A stretch of DNA of 64,000 nucleotides from Leptolyngbyaceae cyanobacterium. Its GTDB lineage: Bacteria > Cyanobacteriota > Cyanobacteriia > Cyanobacteriales > Aerosakkonemataceae. A program made the position numbers and the translations under genes. The stretch lies in the NCBI GenBank assembly GCA_036703985.1, contig DATNQN010000025.1:51494-115493 (forward strand), read 5' to 3'. How positions within the stretch are numbered: the first letter of the stretch is position 1; each line of letters begins with the position of its first letter. This document shows, piece by piece, positions 8,804-18,731 of this stretch. The notes beneath the pieces were generated by a model that worked only from the letters and a program-made list of their open reading frames with translations, made no database searches and was not told the DNA's origin.

Positions 8804-9412
8804 ATGACTTTATTGACCGTAGATGAACTGAGGAATTTGGTAGAGCAGCCTCAAGGTTTGTGCGTTTCTATTTATATGCCTTTTTTCCACCGGGTTAACG
8901 ATGGATTAAAAAAATATTTAGTCGGTAAAAAAGCACCTTTAGTGTTAGCAGCAGTAGAGTACCTTTTTGCCATTTACGGAGAAGCAAATAGCTATCCCCA
9001 TTTGCTCGGTGAAGGAATTAAGGGTAACGCGGAATTAGCGAAACCAGAAGAGCTACAAGCAGAAGGTTGGAAGATTGTCGAACCGCTGTTTTTGCAATCT
9101 TGGGAAAATGCGATCGATCGCTATCGCGAATTGGCGTCGGTGCAGAAAGCAACTAATGACATCAAAGAAGCCGTTCCCGCTGCATATTACGGACGAGTAG
9201 AGCAGTTGTTCGTAGCCGTAGGCGTTCAACAGTGGGGAAATTTCGATCCCCAAACCAATACAGTTTATTTACATTCAGAAGCAGAAATCGGTGACGAAGA
9301 TTTGTTAGATTCAGCCGCCATTCAAACCATTTTAAATGGTGGAACTGTTTATGCAGTTGAGCCAGACAAAGTACCAGATAACGCACCTTTAGCAGCGGTA
9401 TTCCGTTATTAA
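8804..9412 (+). CDS. baeRF-type (archaeo-eukaryotic release-factor-like) protein with large internal deletion
   Basis: The first 26 residues (to SIYMP) match the beginning, and residues 27-202 the end, of cyanobacterial baeRF3-like proteins that are normally about 370-380 residues long. The C-terminal landmarks are KAPLVLAAVEYLF, EANSYPHLL, VPAAYYGRVEQLFVAVGVQQWG and the terminal APLAAVFRY. About 170-190 residues, including most of the N-terminal domain, are missing at a junction near nt 8882, with the frame kept. The family is found in stress-linked loci and is suspected to act on ribosomes; its biochemistry is unproven. A good ribosome site (AGAGGAG) and intact reading frame suggest it is still expressed. 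It is followed by an SRPBCC gene. Confidence 0.65.
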   Translation: MTLLTVDELRNLVEQPQGLCVSIYMPFFHRVNDGLKKYLVGKKAPLVLAAVEYLFAIYGEANSYPHLLGEGIKGNAELAKPEELQAEGWKIVEPLFLQSWENAIDRYRELASVQKATNDIKEAVPAAYYGRVEQLFVAVGVQQWGNFDPQTNTVYLHSEAEIGDEDLLDSAAIQTILNGGTVYAVEPDKVPDNAPLAAVFRY

Positions 9413-9467
9413 TTAAGTTGGTCATCGGTCATTAGTCATCAGTCATTTGTTTAAAGGAGATCGGCAA

Positions 9468-10157
9468 ATGGAAATCATGGAACAAAATACCACTAGTCAA
9501 CCAGAAAAAAATGTCGGCGATGGAGAACGCTGGGCATCTTTAATTGGTGGCGGCGCACTCGTACTTTACGGTTTATCACAACGCTCTCTGCGGGGTGCGT
9601 TGATGGCACTAGCAGGTGGGGGTTTAGTGTATCGCGGTGTAGCTGCTCAAACTAGTCTGCAAGAAGCAACGGGAATGAATAAAACCATGAAAGTTGAAAA
9701 GACCGTGACCATTAATAAATCGCCAGCAGAGTTGTATAGTTTCTGGCACGATTTTGAGAATTTACCCCGGTTTATGAAACATCTTAAATTCGTGAGAGTG
9801 ATTGATGAAAAACGCTCTCATTGGATTGCTAATGCACCGATGGATAATAGCGTTGAATGGGATGCAGAAATTATCAAAGATGAAGAAAACAAGCTGATTG
9901 CTTGGGCTTCTGTGGAAGGTGCAGATATTGATAATTCTGGTTTTGTTCGCTTTCAACCAGCACCGAAGGGACGGGGTACAGAAGTGAAAGTGGTGATTGA
10001 ATACGATCCGCCTGGTGGTGCTATTGGTGCTGCGATCGCAAAACTCTTCGGTGAAGAACCAGAACAACAAATTGGCGACGATCTGCGCCGCTTCAAACAA
10101 TTAATGGAAGCCGGAGAAATTGCCACTACAGAAGGTCAACCTAGTTGTCGGGGATAG
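9468..10157 (+). CDS. SRPBCC-fold (cyclase/dehydrase-like) protein with N-terminal DUF2892-like membrane segment
   Basis: Start at 9468 is supported by AAAGGAG at about 9452-9458. Residues ~20-60 (WASLIGGGALVLYGLSQRS, ALMALAGGGLVYRG) form the short membrane hairpin often seen before this family. Residues ~75-215 are a START/Bet v 1-like hydrophobic-ligand fold beginning VEKTVTINKSPAELYSFWHD and containing LPRFMKHL. Such proteins are common in stress clusters beside ChaB and baeRF-like genes, as here. The ligand is unknown. It is probably co-transcribed with the gene 55 bp upstream. Confidence 0.85.
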   Translation: MEIMEQNTTSQPEKNVGDGERWASLIGGGALVLYGLSQRSLRGALMALAGGGLVYRGVAAQTSLQEATGMNKTMKVEKTVTINKSPAELYSFWHDFENLPRFMKHLKFVRVIDEKRSHWIANAPMDNSVEWDAEIIKDEENKLIAWASVEGADIDNSGFVRFQPAPKGRGTEVKVVIEYDPPGGAIGAAIAKLFGEEPEQQIGDDLRRFKQLMEAGEIATTEGQPSCRG

Positions 10158-10261
10158 AATTTAGGAGTCAGAATTCCGAATTCAGGAGCCAGGAGTTAGA
10201 ATTATTTAACCTGGTTAATCTTGACTCTTACTCTTCACATCAAAGCTAATAATTTTAAAAT

Positions 10262-10292
10262 AAAAATACCCCGATTCAATCGGGGTATTTTT
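10262..10292. terminator. bidirectional intrinsic terminator
   Basis: A perfect 15-bp stem, AAAAATACCCCGATT with AATCGGGGTATTTTT, is separated by a single base. It lies between convergent genes (SRPBCC protein on plus and ChaB on minus) and can serve both. Confidence 0.92.
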
Positions 10293-10322
10293 ATTTAATC
10301 AAAAGGCAATATTAATTAGGAA

Positions 10323-10568
10323 TTAATTACCGCCAGAAGTAACTGCTTTATGATGGATGTTGGTAACTTGTGGCTTGCGATACCACTTGCCGTCATTTCC
10401 TTTTTCGTAGTATGGTTTGATGCTGTTCCAAGCAACATTCATAGCAGCTTGTTCGCTCATCCCATCTTCTGAAGCGCTGTTATAGGCTGCTACAAAAATT
10501 TGTTGAGAACCATCAGCCAAAGTATCTTTAATTTCAGCAGGGAATTCTTCCAGTTTTTTCTGAGACAT
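10323..10568 (-). CDS. chaB: ChaB family protein
   Basis: This 81-residue protein shows the ChaB core: LPAEI-type start (EFPAEIKDTL), a helix with AAYNSASEDG, AAMNVAWNSIKPYYEK and KWYRK. E. coli ChaB was named for a link to the Na+/Ca2+-H+ antiporter ChaA, but its molecular role is uncertain; here no chaA neighbours it. It sits in a run of stress-type genes and ends at a strong shared terminator. Confidence 0.9.
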   Translation of the reverse strand: MSQKKLEEFPAEIKDTLADGSQQIFVAAYNSASEDGMSEQAAMNVAWNSIKPYYEKGNDGKWYRKPQVTNIHHKAVTSGGN

Positions 10569-10819
10569 AAATACGCTCCTATCAATTTAATTTCTTTCTA
10601 GTAATATCCTAGAAAGCTGAGCAGGTAAATTTCCTCTTTCTTGCAGCTAGTTGTGTCTGAATTTCCGGATATGCCTTAAGCATGATGAGAGGTTAAACAG
10701 TTATCAGTTATCAGTCATCAATTGTCCGAGTACTAATAGTTGAAAACTGATGAGTAGGATAAATTAGTTGCCAGTAACAATTACCCAACATATTCTCGAT
10801 CGCTAATAACTGATAACTG

Positions 10820-11293
10820 TTAAGCAGCTTCCGGATTCAGCTGTATCATTTGCCAAGTTGTATAGGTTCCGACCGGACTCCACAGCAAATAAGGTAATAA
10901 TAAAACAGCCGCTAATCCAGAAATTGGCAAAACTCCTAATGCTAGAAAAATCCCTAACATTAAGCCAACGCCTCCCAGGATCAAGCCAACTTTCAAACTT
11001 CTCAGCCTCAATGTGAGAGGAATATAGGCTACGGTAACGATTTCTAAAATAAGATAAATTCCCATCAGTAACCAAGTTCTCAAGCTACCTGGTTCATTTT
11101 CCCAAATGAGAATAGCTGAACCTGCTCCGCAAATGAAAATTACAGTCCAAATGAAAGGAATAGCAGGCTCGAAAAACAGCCAATAAGGTCGCTGCAATTG
11201 AATACCCCACTTAGTATCGCGGGGTTTCATTAAAGCGGTACCTAGCGCAACTAATAGGGTAATTCCACCGATTACCATCCAAGATTTAATCAT
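10820..11293 (-). CDS. TspO/MBR family membrane protein
   Basis: The 157-residue protein has five hydrophobic helices and aromatic-rich loops typical of the tryptophan-rich sensory protein/benzodiazepine-receptor family: PYWLFFEPAIPFIWTVIF, WLLMGIYLILEIVTV, YIPLTLRLRSLKVG and the closing LLLPYLLWSPVGTYTTWQM. TspO proteins bind tetrapyrroles and are stress regulated. This one is a divergent member, having WSPVGTY where classical members have W-x-x-x-A-T-Y. It is monocistronic and preceded by AT-rich repeats of GATTTTxGATTTT. Confidence 0.8.
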   Translation of the reverse strand: MIKSWMVIGGITLLVALGTALMKPRDTKWGIQLQRPYWLFFEPAIPFIWTVIFICGAGSAILIWENEPGSLRTWLLMGIYLILEIVTVAYIPLTLRLRSLKVGLILGGVGLMLGIFLALGVLPISGLAAVLLLPYLLWSPVGTYTTWQMIQLNPEAA

Positions 11294-11571
11294 TTGTTTT
11301 GCCCTCCAATCCTGGCAATATTCGATTTTGGATTTTCGATTTTAGATTTTGTTTGGATTTCGTGATGAGATGTTTTCTTAAAAAGAGTTTAAAAACTAAA
11401 ATCGAATTGTTTAACTCTATCTTGTCAAATACAAATAAGGCTTTAATCATCCTTTGGTGATAAAGTATAAATGATTTTTATTAAAAATCCGACAAAGGTT
11501 AGAAGCTATGAAGAAATTTTTTGATCAAACTGGTAGAGAAAAAGAAAAAATAGAATTTTTAGAGTAAAAAA

Positions 11572-12396
11572 ATGGCTGAAACTGTATTAATTACTGGTGC
11601 TTCTGAAGGCATCGGCAAAGCAACTGCACTTTTGTTTGCCCGTCATGGGTATAATATAGTACTGGCAGCGCGTCAGGCCGATCGCTTGTTAATAGCAGCG
11701 CAGGAAATAGAAGAGCAAGGAACAGCAGCTTTAGCAGTTCCGACAGATGTAACAGATCCGGAACAAGTGAATAATCTGATCGATAAAGCGATCGATCGCT
11801 TTGGCTCGATCGATGTACTAATAAACAATGCAGGTATCTATCTTTTAGGTTCGGTAGAAGATTGTTCTCTGGAAGATTGGCACGCAATTATCGATACTAA
11901 TCTTTGGGGATATATTCATACAATTGATGCTATTTTGCCCCATTTTTTAGCAAGAGCTAAGGGAACTATTGTGAATGTTGGTTCGATTGGCGGTAAAGTG
12001 CCAATTGCTTATCAAATACCATACACGACTAGTAAATATGCGGTAACTGGATTAACCGAAGCACTGCACGGAGAATTAGCACCTAAAGGCATTCAAGTAT
12101 GCGCCGTTCATCCCAATTTTATTAAGACTAGTTTAATGGAGCGGGCAATTTTTCGGGGTAATAATCAACAGGATGTGCAAGAGCGTCGCGACTTAGTAGA
12201 GAAGGCTCTGAAATCTCCTTTTCTAGAAAAGCCTGAAGATGTGGCGCAAGCGATTTGGCAGGCGGTGAAATATAGACGGTCTGAGGTGTTCGTAGGTTCT
12301 GCAAATCTATCGAAAACGGCTTACAATTTGTTCCCCGGTTTTATGCAGTGGATATTCAGACGTACTTTTGGGATGAAAGATTGGCAAGCGTCCTGA
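11572..12396 (+). CDS. SDR family oxidoreductase (intact)
   Basis: A full-length classical short-chain dehydrogenase of 274 residues. Cofactor loop TGASEGIG is at 8-15, N-A-G at 86-88, catalytic S138 and the Y151-x-x-x-K155 pair (YTTSK). R34 after the second strand suggests NADPH preference. The C-terminal ~40 residues extend past the core with a hydrophobic segment (NLFPGFMQWIF), as in membrane-associated SDRs. The substrate cannot be told. It contrasts with the truncated SDR at 6180, which is a different member. Confidence 0.93.
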   Translation: MAETVLITGASEGIGKATALLFARHGYNIVLAARQADRLLIAAQEIEEQGTAALAVPTDVTDPEQVNNLIDKAIDRFGSIDVLINNAGIYLLGSVEDCSLEDWHAIIDTNLWGYIHTIDAILPHFLARAKGTIVNVGSIGGKVPIAYQIPYTTSKYAVTGLTEALHGELAPKGIQVCAVHPNFIKTSLMERAIFRGNNQQDVQERRDLVEKALKSPFLEKPEDVAQAIWQAVKYRRSEVFVGSANLSKTAYNLFPGFMQWIFRRTFGMKDWQAS

Positions 12397-12412
12397 ACAG
12401 TTAAGTCATTCG

Positions 12413-12443
12413 ATTTTAGATTTTAGATTTTAGATTTTAGATT
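12413..12443. repeat. heptanucleotide tandem repeat (ATTTTAG)n
   Basis: A second array of the same unit as 384-414, directly after the SDR gene. Confidence 0.85.
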
Positions 12444-12497
12444 GGCTGGGCAACGATCGGGCCTAGCTTAAAATAAGCGAGAATTTCTTTGATGATA

Positions 12498-12511
12498 CCC
12501 CTGGAAAGGGG
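12498..12511 (+). terminator. short stem-loop, possible terminator
   Basis: CCCCT-GGAA-AGGGG forms a stable GNRA-capped hairpin about 100 bp after the SDR gene. The T-run follows 15 bases later (about 12524-12530), so it is not a textbook terminator. Confidence 0.4.
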
Positions 12512-12623
12512 AGGCTTGAAACCCTTTTTTTCCGGTCAAAAAGAAGTTTTTCTAAAAATGAGCGATTTTCGAGGTCAATTTAACCAAAGATAATAGTTTC
12601 CCTGACCTTATTCGTGGGAAACT

Positions 12624-12761
12624 ATGTTTAACAAACCGATCCCCACATTAGATCGATCTTACAGGGTCGAGCTACAAGCATCCGATCGCACTCTCTGGAA
12701 GTGTGGCGTGGAAAATTTACCCTATATTTTGGTAAATGGGGCTGTCAAAATAAATATATGA
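12624..12761 (+). CDS. possible 45-aa leader ORF overlapping the kinase start
   Basis: The frame starts MFNKPIPTLDRSYRVELQ and stops at TGA 12759-12761, so that its stop overlaps the ATG of the downstream kinase in an ATGA arrangement. This is the usual geometry for translational coupling, and it supports 12758 as the kinase start. There is no strong ribosome site in front of its own ATG and I recognise no homologue. It may be chance. Confidence 0.35.
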   Translation: MFNKPIPTLDRSYRVELQASDRTLWKCGVENLPYILVNGAVKINI

Positions 12762-15700
12762 AACTGAACTTGCTATTCAAACTCGTACAAACTCGTCGTA
12801 CCTGGACTTCTTATGCAGTTTTGGTAGCAACTTTGCTGCTGACTGCTTTTGCTACTTATTATGTGGCGCTGACTGCTAGAAATAAAGATGAACTGAGGTT
12901 TGAGAATGCCGTTCAGCGCACCCAAAGCGATATTCAACAACGTTTAGATACTTATATTACTGTGTTGCGGACTGGCAGTGGATTATTTGCGGCTTCTGAA
13001 ACAGTTGGCTTGCAAGATTTTCGTCGCTATGTGGAACGGCTGAAACTCGATCGTAACTATCCGGGTATTCAAGGTGTTGGTTTTTCGATCCGAATCAAGG
13101 CATCGGAAAAAAATAATTTAATCGCTAAGATGCGACAACAGGGTTTTGCCAATTTTCAAATCCAACCGGATTACCAGCGTGACGAATATCACGTAATTAT
13201 ATATTTGGAACCATTGGATCTACGCAATCAAGCTGCGATCGGATACGATATGTTTACCGATCCGGTGCGTCGCGCTGCGATGGAAAGAGCAAGGGATAGA
13301 GATGAATCATCAGCCTCTGGAAAAGTGATGTTGGTGCAGGAAATTGATAAAAATAAGCAGGCTGGTTTCTTAATATACGTTCCCGTTTATCGTAAAGGTA
13401 CGATGCCTAAAACCGTTGCTCAGCGTCGGGAAGCATTGATGGGTTTTATCTACAGTCCGTTTCGGGCTGATGATTTGATGCGCGGAATTTTTGGCAAAGA
13501 AGAATTTCCTTATGTTGATTTTCAAATTTACGATGGAACTAAAGTGGAGAGCCAAAATTTATTGCATCGCTCGGATATTAATTATACTAAAAGCTCTTTT
13601 TTTCGACCTCGATTTTACACCACGAAAACTATTAACGTAGCGGGACGTACTTGGACGATCGTTTTCACTTCTACGCCGGAACTCGATCGCATTTCCGAAA
13701 CTAGGCTAGCGCCTTACATTCCGGTGCTGGGAGTAGCGTTTGCTTTGGTGTTATTTTTATTGATGCGTAGCCAAGTCATGGCGCGTCTGGCGGCAGAGCG
13801 ATCGCAAGCAGCAGTGCGGCGAAGTGAAGAACGTTTCCGAAAATTATTTGATTCCAACTTGGTAGGAGTAGCTTTCTGGAACATGAAAGGAAATGTTACG
13901 GAAGCCAACGATGCTTACCTACAAATTGTTGGCTATAGCCGTGAGGAATTTACGGCGATAGGAAGTATTAGTTGGAGAAAACTAACCCCTCCCGAATACA
14001 AATATTTAGACGATCGCGCAATTGAAGAAAGTTTGGCAACTGGCGTTTCTAATATATATGAAAAGGAATATTTGAGAAGAGACGGCAAGCGAGTACCGAT
14101 CGTTTTAGGCATTGCCTTATTAGATGAATTTAAATACAACGGTATTTCAATCGTCCTGGATATCACCAATCTCAAAAATGCACAACAAGCATTGCAAGAA
14201 AGCGAAGAACGCTTCAAAGCGTTTATGAATCACACTCCTACAGCCGCTTGGATTACTGATGGAGACGGACGGATAATTTATCACAATCAAACTTATTATA
14301 GTTTATTTAGTTTACCAACTAAAGATTTAATTGGCAAAACAGGTTTCGATCTTTATCCAGAAGAATTAGCCAAAATCTACTTGGAAAATATCAAGTTGGT
14401 AGCCGAACATAATCAAGTAATGGAAACGATCGAATCTGCACCCCGTCCAGACAATACGTTAGGAGATTTTTTAGTATATAAATTCCCGATTTCCGATACT
14501 GTGAATGGATGCTTGGTGGGAGGAGTGGCGATCGACATCACGGAACGCCAAAGAGCGCAAGAAGAACGAGAACAACTTCTAAATCGGGAAAAAGCAGCGA
14601 GAGAAGAAGCAGAAGCAGCCAATCGGATTAAAGATGAATTTTTGGCTACTCTTTCCCACGAATTACGCACTCCTTTAAATGCCATGTTGGGATGGACGAG
14701 TTTGTTGCGAACGAGGAAATTTAATGAAGAAATGACTGGGCGTGCGTTGGAGACGATCGATCGCAATACTAGAGCGCTTTCTCAATTGATTGAAGACTTA
14801 TTAGATGTCTCCCGCATCATGACAGGTAAATTCCGCATGGAAATGCTACAGGTGAACGTAGCTTCGGTAATTGTAGCGGCTGTTGATGCAGTGCGATCGG
14901 CTGCGGAAGCTAAAAATATTTCAATTAATACTGTATTTGAAGACGAACTTTGTTTAGTGTCCGGCGATCCTACACGCTTGCAACAAATTGTCTGGAATTT
15001 GCTTTCTAACGCTATTAAATTTACTACTAAAGGAGGAACGGTTAATGTTTGTTTAGAGCGGAATGATTCAAACGTACAAATTACCGTTTCCGACACTGGT
15101 CAAGGTATTTCACCACAATTTTTACCTCATATTTTCGAGCGTTTCCGACAAGCTGACGCCAGCATCACTCGCAAACATGGCGGTCTTGGTTTAGGCTTAG
15201 CAATCGTGCGTCATTTAGTAGAATTACATGGGGGAACTATTCGCGCCGAAAGTCCAGGAGAAGGACAAGGAGCAACTTTTATCGTCTCTATACCTTTGAG
15301 AGCAGTTCAGCATCATCGAGAAGACTATAACGAATCAGTCAATAAAAACGAACTATATTCCTCTGGTGAAAAATCGTTACAAACGAGCAATTCTATTCTT
15401 AACAATTTATGGGTATTAGTAGTAGATGACGAAGCTGATGCCAGAGAACTGGTATCTACAGTGTTGCAAGACAGTGGCGCGAAAGTCACCACAGTTGCAT
15501 CGGCTGAAGAAGCATATCAAATAATTGCTAAAGGTGTGGCAGGTATCAGACCTAATATTTTAATTAGCGATATCGGAATGCCAGAGCAAGACGGATATAG
15601 TTTAATTCGTAAAATTAGGAAACTTCCCGCTAGACAAGGAGGACAAATTCCTGCTGCTGCACTGACAGCTTATGCAAGAGTAGAAGAACGGGAAAAAGCA

Positions 15701-15790
15701 CTAGAAGCAGGTTTTCACATTCACGTAGCAAAACCCGTTATACCAGAAGAACTGGTGAAAATAGTTGTTAGTTTGGCAGGAAGAAATTGA
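12758..15790 (+). CDS. CHASE-PAS-PAS hybrid histidine kinase with C-terminal receiver
   Basis: The 1,010-residue sensor has a membrane helix (about 16-40), a periplasmic CHASE domain (about 70-240, with YPGIQGVGFSIRI and GYDMFTDPVRRAAMERARD), a second helix (317-337), PAS domains starting near 354 and 481, HisKA with the phosphorylated H634 (TLSHELRTPLNAM), HATPase with N box NLLSNAIKFT (about 747) and GLGLGLAIV, and a receiver from ~885 with acidic pair DD and phospho-acceptor D938 (LISDIGMPEQDGYS). CHASE domains sense small extracellular molecules. No response regulator is adjacent, so output probably passes from the receiver to a partner elsewhere. An ATG 57 bp upstream is less likely as start. 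Confidence 0.93.
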   Translation: MKLNLLFKLVQTRRTWTSYAVLVATLLLTAFATYYVALTARNKDELRFENAVQRTQSDIQQRLDTYITVLRTGSGLFAASETVGLQDFRRYVERLKLDRNYPGIQGVGFSIRIKASEKNNLIAKMRQQGFANFQIQPDYQRDEYHVIIYLEPLDLRNQAAIGYDMFTDPVRRAAMERARDRDESSASGKVMLVQEIDKNKQAGFLIYVPVYRKGTMPKTVAQRREALMGFIYSPFRADDLMRGIFGKEEFPYVDFQIYDGTKVESQNLLHRSDINYTKSSFFRPRFYTTKTINVAGRTWTIVFTSTPELDRISETRLAPYIPVLGVAFALVLFLLMRSQVMARLAAERSQAAVRRSEERFRKLFDSNLVGVAFWNMKGNVTEANDAYLQIVGYSREEFTAIGSISWRKLTPPEYKYLDDRAIEESLATGVSNIYEKEYLRRDGKRVPIVLGIALLDEFKYNGISIVLDITNLKNAQQALQESEERFKAFMNHTPTAAWITDGDGRIIYHNQTYYSLFSLPTKDLIGKTGFDLYPEELAKIYLENIKLVAEHNQVMETIESAPRPDNTLGDFLVYKFPISDTVNGCLVGGVAIDITERQRAQEEREQLLNREKAAREEAEAANRIKDEFLATLSHELRTPLNAMLGWTSLLRTRKFNEEMTGRALETIDRNTRALSQLIEDLLDVSRIMTGKFRMEMLQVNVASVIVAAVDAVRSAAEAKNISINTVFEDELCLVSGDPTRLQQIVWNLLSNAIKFTTKGGTVNVCLERNDSNVQITVSDTGQGISPQFLPHIFERFRQADASITRKHGGLGLGLAIVRHLVELHGGTIRAESPGEGQGATFIVSIPLRAVQHHREDYNESVNKNELYSSGEKSLQTSNSILNNLWVLVVDDEADARELVSTVLQDSGAKVTTVASAEEAYQIIAKGVAGIRPNILISDIGMPEQDGYSLIRKIRKLPARQGGQIPAAALTAYARVEEREKALEAGFHIHVAKPVIPEELVKIVVSLAGRN

Positions 15791-15810
15791 TACAATTTTG
15801 ATTATGACGC

Positions 15811-15843
15811 AGAAACCCGGTTTCTTCAAGAAACCGGGTTTTT
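15811..15843. repeat. 33-bp palindromic repeat (AGAAACCCGGTTTCT family), copy 1; also terminator-like
   Basis: Two 15-bp arms, AGAAACCCGGTTTCT and AGAAACCGGGTTTxT, flank TCA. It directly follows the kinase gene and runs into TTTGTTTTTA, so it can act as its terminator. The same element occurs at 19611, 31688, 34726 and inside chlH at 52115. Confidence 0.9.
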
Positions 15844-15939
15844 GTTTTTATCCCATACTTAGCTTCTTTGTAACTCGTTCCCAGGTGGAAACTGGGAATG
15901 TAGTTTTAGAGGCTGGAGCCTGGTAACGAGGCAAATTGC

Positions 15940-18585
15940 TTAACCGGCGATCTTACCATCACAAACTTCTCGATCTCGCTGACTTAAATTGCGGTAATTT
16001 TTTAAGCGATCGCCTACTAAATTACAAGCTTGAACTAAAAGATATTCTAAATCTAAATTCCACAAAATAACTCGATTATCAGAACTTGCAGAAATCAACG
16101 TTTTACCATCCGGCGACCAAGCTACGTTCCAAACTTCCGCTTGATGTTTGTAGAAAATTTTCAATAATTTACCATCAACCTGCCAAATTCTCACTAATTT
16201 ATCTGTACTTCCCGTTACCAAATTTTGTCCGTCAGGGCTAAAGCTAACGCTATTAACTTTACCTTGATGCCTGAGAATACCGAATAAAATCCCGTCAATT
16301 TGCCATAGTTTCACCGTTCGATCGCTACTAGCAGAAGCAAGTTCTTGACTGTCAGGAGTAAAAGCAAGACCGTTGATTGCACTGCTGTGTCCTTTTAAAT
16401 CTCTCAGCCAAGTTCCGTCTTGCTTCCACAGTTTAATTATTCCATCTTTCCCACCAGAAGCAAGCATTTCTCCATTAGGGCTAAAAGCGAGGCTATTTAC
16501 TCCGCCTTGATGGGATTTGATAGTTAATGGATATTGCCGATTTAATTGCCAAATTTTAATAGTATCGTCAGTGCTACTCGATGCAAATATTCGAGAATTG
16601 GGATGAAAAGCTAAACTAGTAACTTTATCATTATGCGCTCGCTGGGAAAATATTAATTTGCCATTTACCTGCCAAAGTTCGACAGTTCCGTTATCATCCG
16701 CAGAAACAATATGTTTGCCATCATTACTGGCGCTGAACAGCTTAATTTTGTTAACGCTATTTTCTATAGAGGTTTTTAAATTTCCTTGCAAGTCCCAAAT
16801 GTTGATATGTTTAATACCGTGAGCAGATATAATTGTTTGACGATCGCTACTAAAGTTGATGGAAGTAATTCTTTTTTGATTACTTGGTAATTGTTGAGGT
16901 TCTTTTAAAGAGTAAACTACCTGACTCAAAGCCATCAGAACCCGCATTCTAGTTTCTGGTTCAACTCCCATACCCCATAAGTCTTTCATTCTTTTTCCGG
17001 CTCGCACGCTGGGAACTACAGCCTCTATTTTTTTTCCAGACTCAAATAGAGTTTTTGAATATAAGCTCATAGTATTTAATGCTATATTTCTGCGATCGAA
17101 GAAGCCTTTTAGCAGAATTAATTCACCTATTAAAGCAAAAAATAAAACCAATACGACAATTGCTCTAATATTAATAGCAATACTCATTTGCTTTTGATGC
17201 TGAAGTTTCGCTTCGGTTAATTTGCGTTTTTCTTGTTCCTGGCTTAGTTGTTCGAGTAAATCCTTTTCACGATTCAGCCGTTCGATTTCCGCTTTACTTT
17301 GTGCCTCCATTTTGCGTAAATGAGCTAGGGCGGCTTCTTGGCTAGCTGCTAAGAATTGATAATCGCGATCGCTCAAACTTTTGCCTGTTGACCAATTCAG
17401 AGCATCTTGCAATGCTTGACCTCGCAACAAGCGCGATTCATCCTGACAGTTGGAAGCCAGCCAAGCTGTTAATGCTTCTGCATGAGGACGCAGATCGAAA
17501 AAAGCTTTTTCTATCCAATCTTCATTAAAAATTTCTTGATAAATTCGGTTATAAACTTTTAACTTTCCGCATCGCATGACTGCTATCCCGGATAACCTTA
17601 ATTGGGTTTGTTCTGGCGTGTCATCAGCGGGAATTTCTGTTTGTTGCAAAATTTTTTGATATAAGCCTAACAATCTGCCTGCGAATTGGCGATCTCTAGT
17701 TAAGCGATCGCGAATTGTTTTGATATGGGCTGGTTCATCGTGGGATTCCCAATTCTCGACAATCTGAGACTTAACCAAATCTGCCAAGAACGATCGATCG
17801 ATAATCTGCGAAGAATGATTGATTACTAACTTACACAGTTTTTGAGTTAAAAACGGTTGTCCGCCAGTCCATTCTAATATCTCTCTTAAAATTGCTTCTG
17901 GATCGGGAACTTTACCTTCTAATCCTTTAGCTAATGGTTGAGCTTCCTGTATTTCAAAGCCGTGTAATTCGATCGCGCAACCGATATTAAACGGCGTGCG
18001 AGTAGAATCAGCAATTAAATCTGATGGAGTTGCAACTCCTAGCAAAGCAAATGTAAGGCGCTGGTATACCGGATTTTGGGCGCGTTTGTTATAGCAGGAT
18101 CTAATTAAGGAAAAAAAGTCATCTAGCGGTTCTTTAAAACTGAGAATACTATCAATTTCATCGATAAAAATAACTATTTTTTGCTCGATTTGGGTAAGTA
18201 ATACTTCTGATATCAATTCACCCAAACGCTGAACTGGTGGAATCAGTTCTCGATCTCGCCACCAAGTCATAAATTCAATCGGGTTAAATAGATTAAAACT
18301 AGTCAATATTTTGTAAGCAACTCCCCCGTACCATTTATCGAGAGAAACTTGCTGATTGCCAATATCGGAAAGGTCGATCGTAGCGCAGGCGATTCCATCT
18401 GTTTTCAGCCTTTCCATCGTTTGCACCAGCAAGCTGGATTTACCCATTTGACGCGAATTGAGTACGTAACAAAACTCGCCTGCTTTCAGTGCTTCGTAAA
18501 GTTCGTTATCAGCTTTTCGCACTACATAAGTTGGTGCGTCAACTGGTAAGCTTCCACCGATTTGATATTGGTAATTTTCTGACAT
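15940..18585 (-). CDS. AAA-like ATPase with C-terminal seven-bladed WD40 propeller
   Basis: Residues ~10-360 are the cyanobacterial AAA-like (AAA_35) domain. Its P-loop SRQMGKSS (44-51) is the family variant of Walker A, the Walker B-type motif is IDEID (141-145), and [15 protein letters not shown] sequence follows. A coiled coil (about 420-465) leads to one membrane helix near 470-495, then seven WD40 repeats to the C-terminus, each ending in W-x-(D/V/I/L) such as [18 protein letters not shown] and VILWNLDLE. The layout suggests a membrane-anchored NTP switch with a propeller for protein binding. Such proteins are thought to work in signalling or conflict systems, with no reaction proven. 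It is monocistronic. Confidence 0.92.
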   Translation of the reverse strand: MSENYQYQIGGSLPVDAPTYVVRKADNELYEALKAGEFCYVLNSRQMGKSSLLVQTMERLKTDGIACATIDLSDIGNQQVSLDKWYGGVAYKILTSFNLFNPIEFMTWWRDRELIPPVQRLGELISEVLLTQIEQKIVIFIDEIDSILSFKEPLDDFFSLIRSCYNKRAQNPVYQRLTFALLGVATPSDLIADSTRTPFNIGCAIELHGFEIQEAQPLAKGLEGKVPDPEAILREILEWTGGQPFLTQKLCKLVINHSSQIIDRSFLADLVKSQIVENWESHDEPAHIKTIRDRLTRDRQFAGRLLGLYQKILQQTEIPADDTPEQTQLRLSGIAVMRCGKLKVYNRIYQEIFNEDWIEKAFFDLRPHAEALTAWLASNCQDESRLLRGQALQDALNWSTGKSLSDRDYQFLAASQEAALAHLRKMEAQSKAEIERLNREKDLLEQLSQEQEKRKLTEAKLQHQKQMSIAINIRAIVVLVLFFALIGELILLKGFFDRRNIALNTMSLYSKTLFESGKKIEAVVPSVRAGKRMKDLWGMGVEPETRMRVLMALSQVVYSLKEPQQLPSNQKRITSINFSSDRQTIISAHGIKHINIWDLQGNLKTSIENSVNKIKLFSASNDGKHIVSADDNGTVELWQVNGKLIFSQRAHNDKVTSLAFHPNSRIFASSSTDDTIKIWQLNRQYPLTIKSHQGGVNSLAFSPNGEMLASGGKDGIIKLWKQDGTWLRDLKGHSSAINGLAFTPDSQELASASSDRTVKLWQIDGILFGILRHQGKVNSVSFSPDGQNLVTGSTDKLVRIWQVDGKLLKIFYKHQAEVWNVAWSPDGKTLISASSDNRVILWNLDLEYLLVQACNLVGDRLKNYRNLSQRDREVCDGKIAG

Positions 18586-18731
18586 ATTATAGTTAAGTTA
18601 TATCTTATTTAACTCAAGTTTATCAAAATCATAAATAGTTACCTTTCCTACTAAATTTAAGACTACACTACTGATGAGCAAGTTGAAAGTTTGCATTTTT
18701 ACAAAGAGTCTTTAATTAAGGTTGTTTTGAG

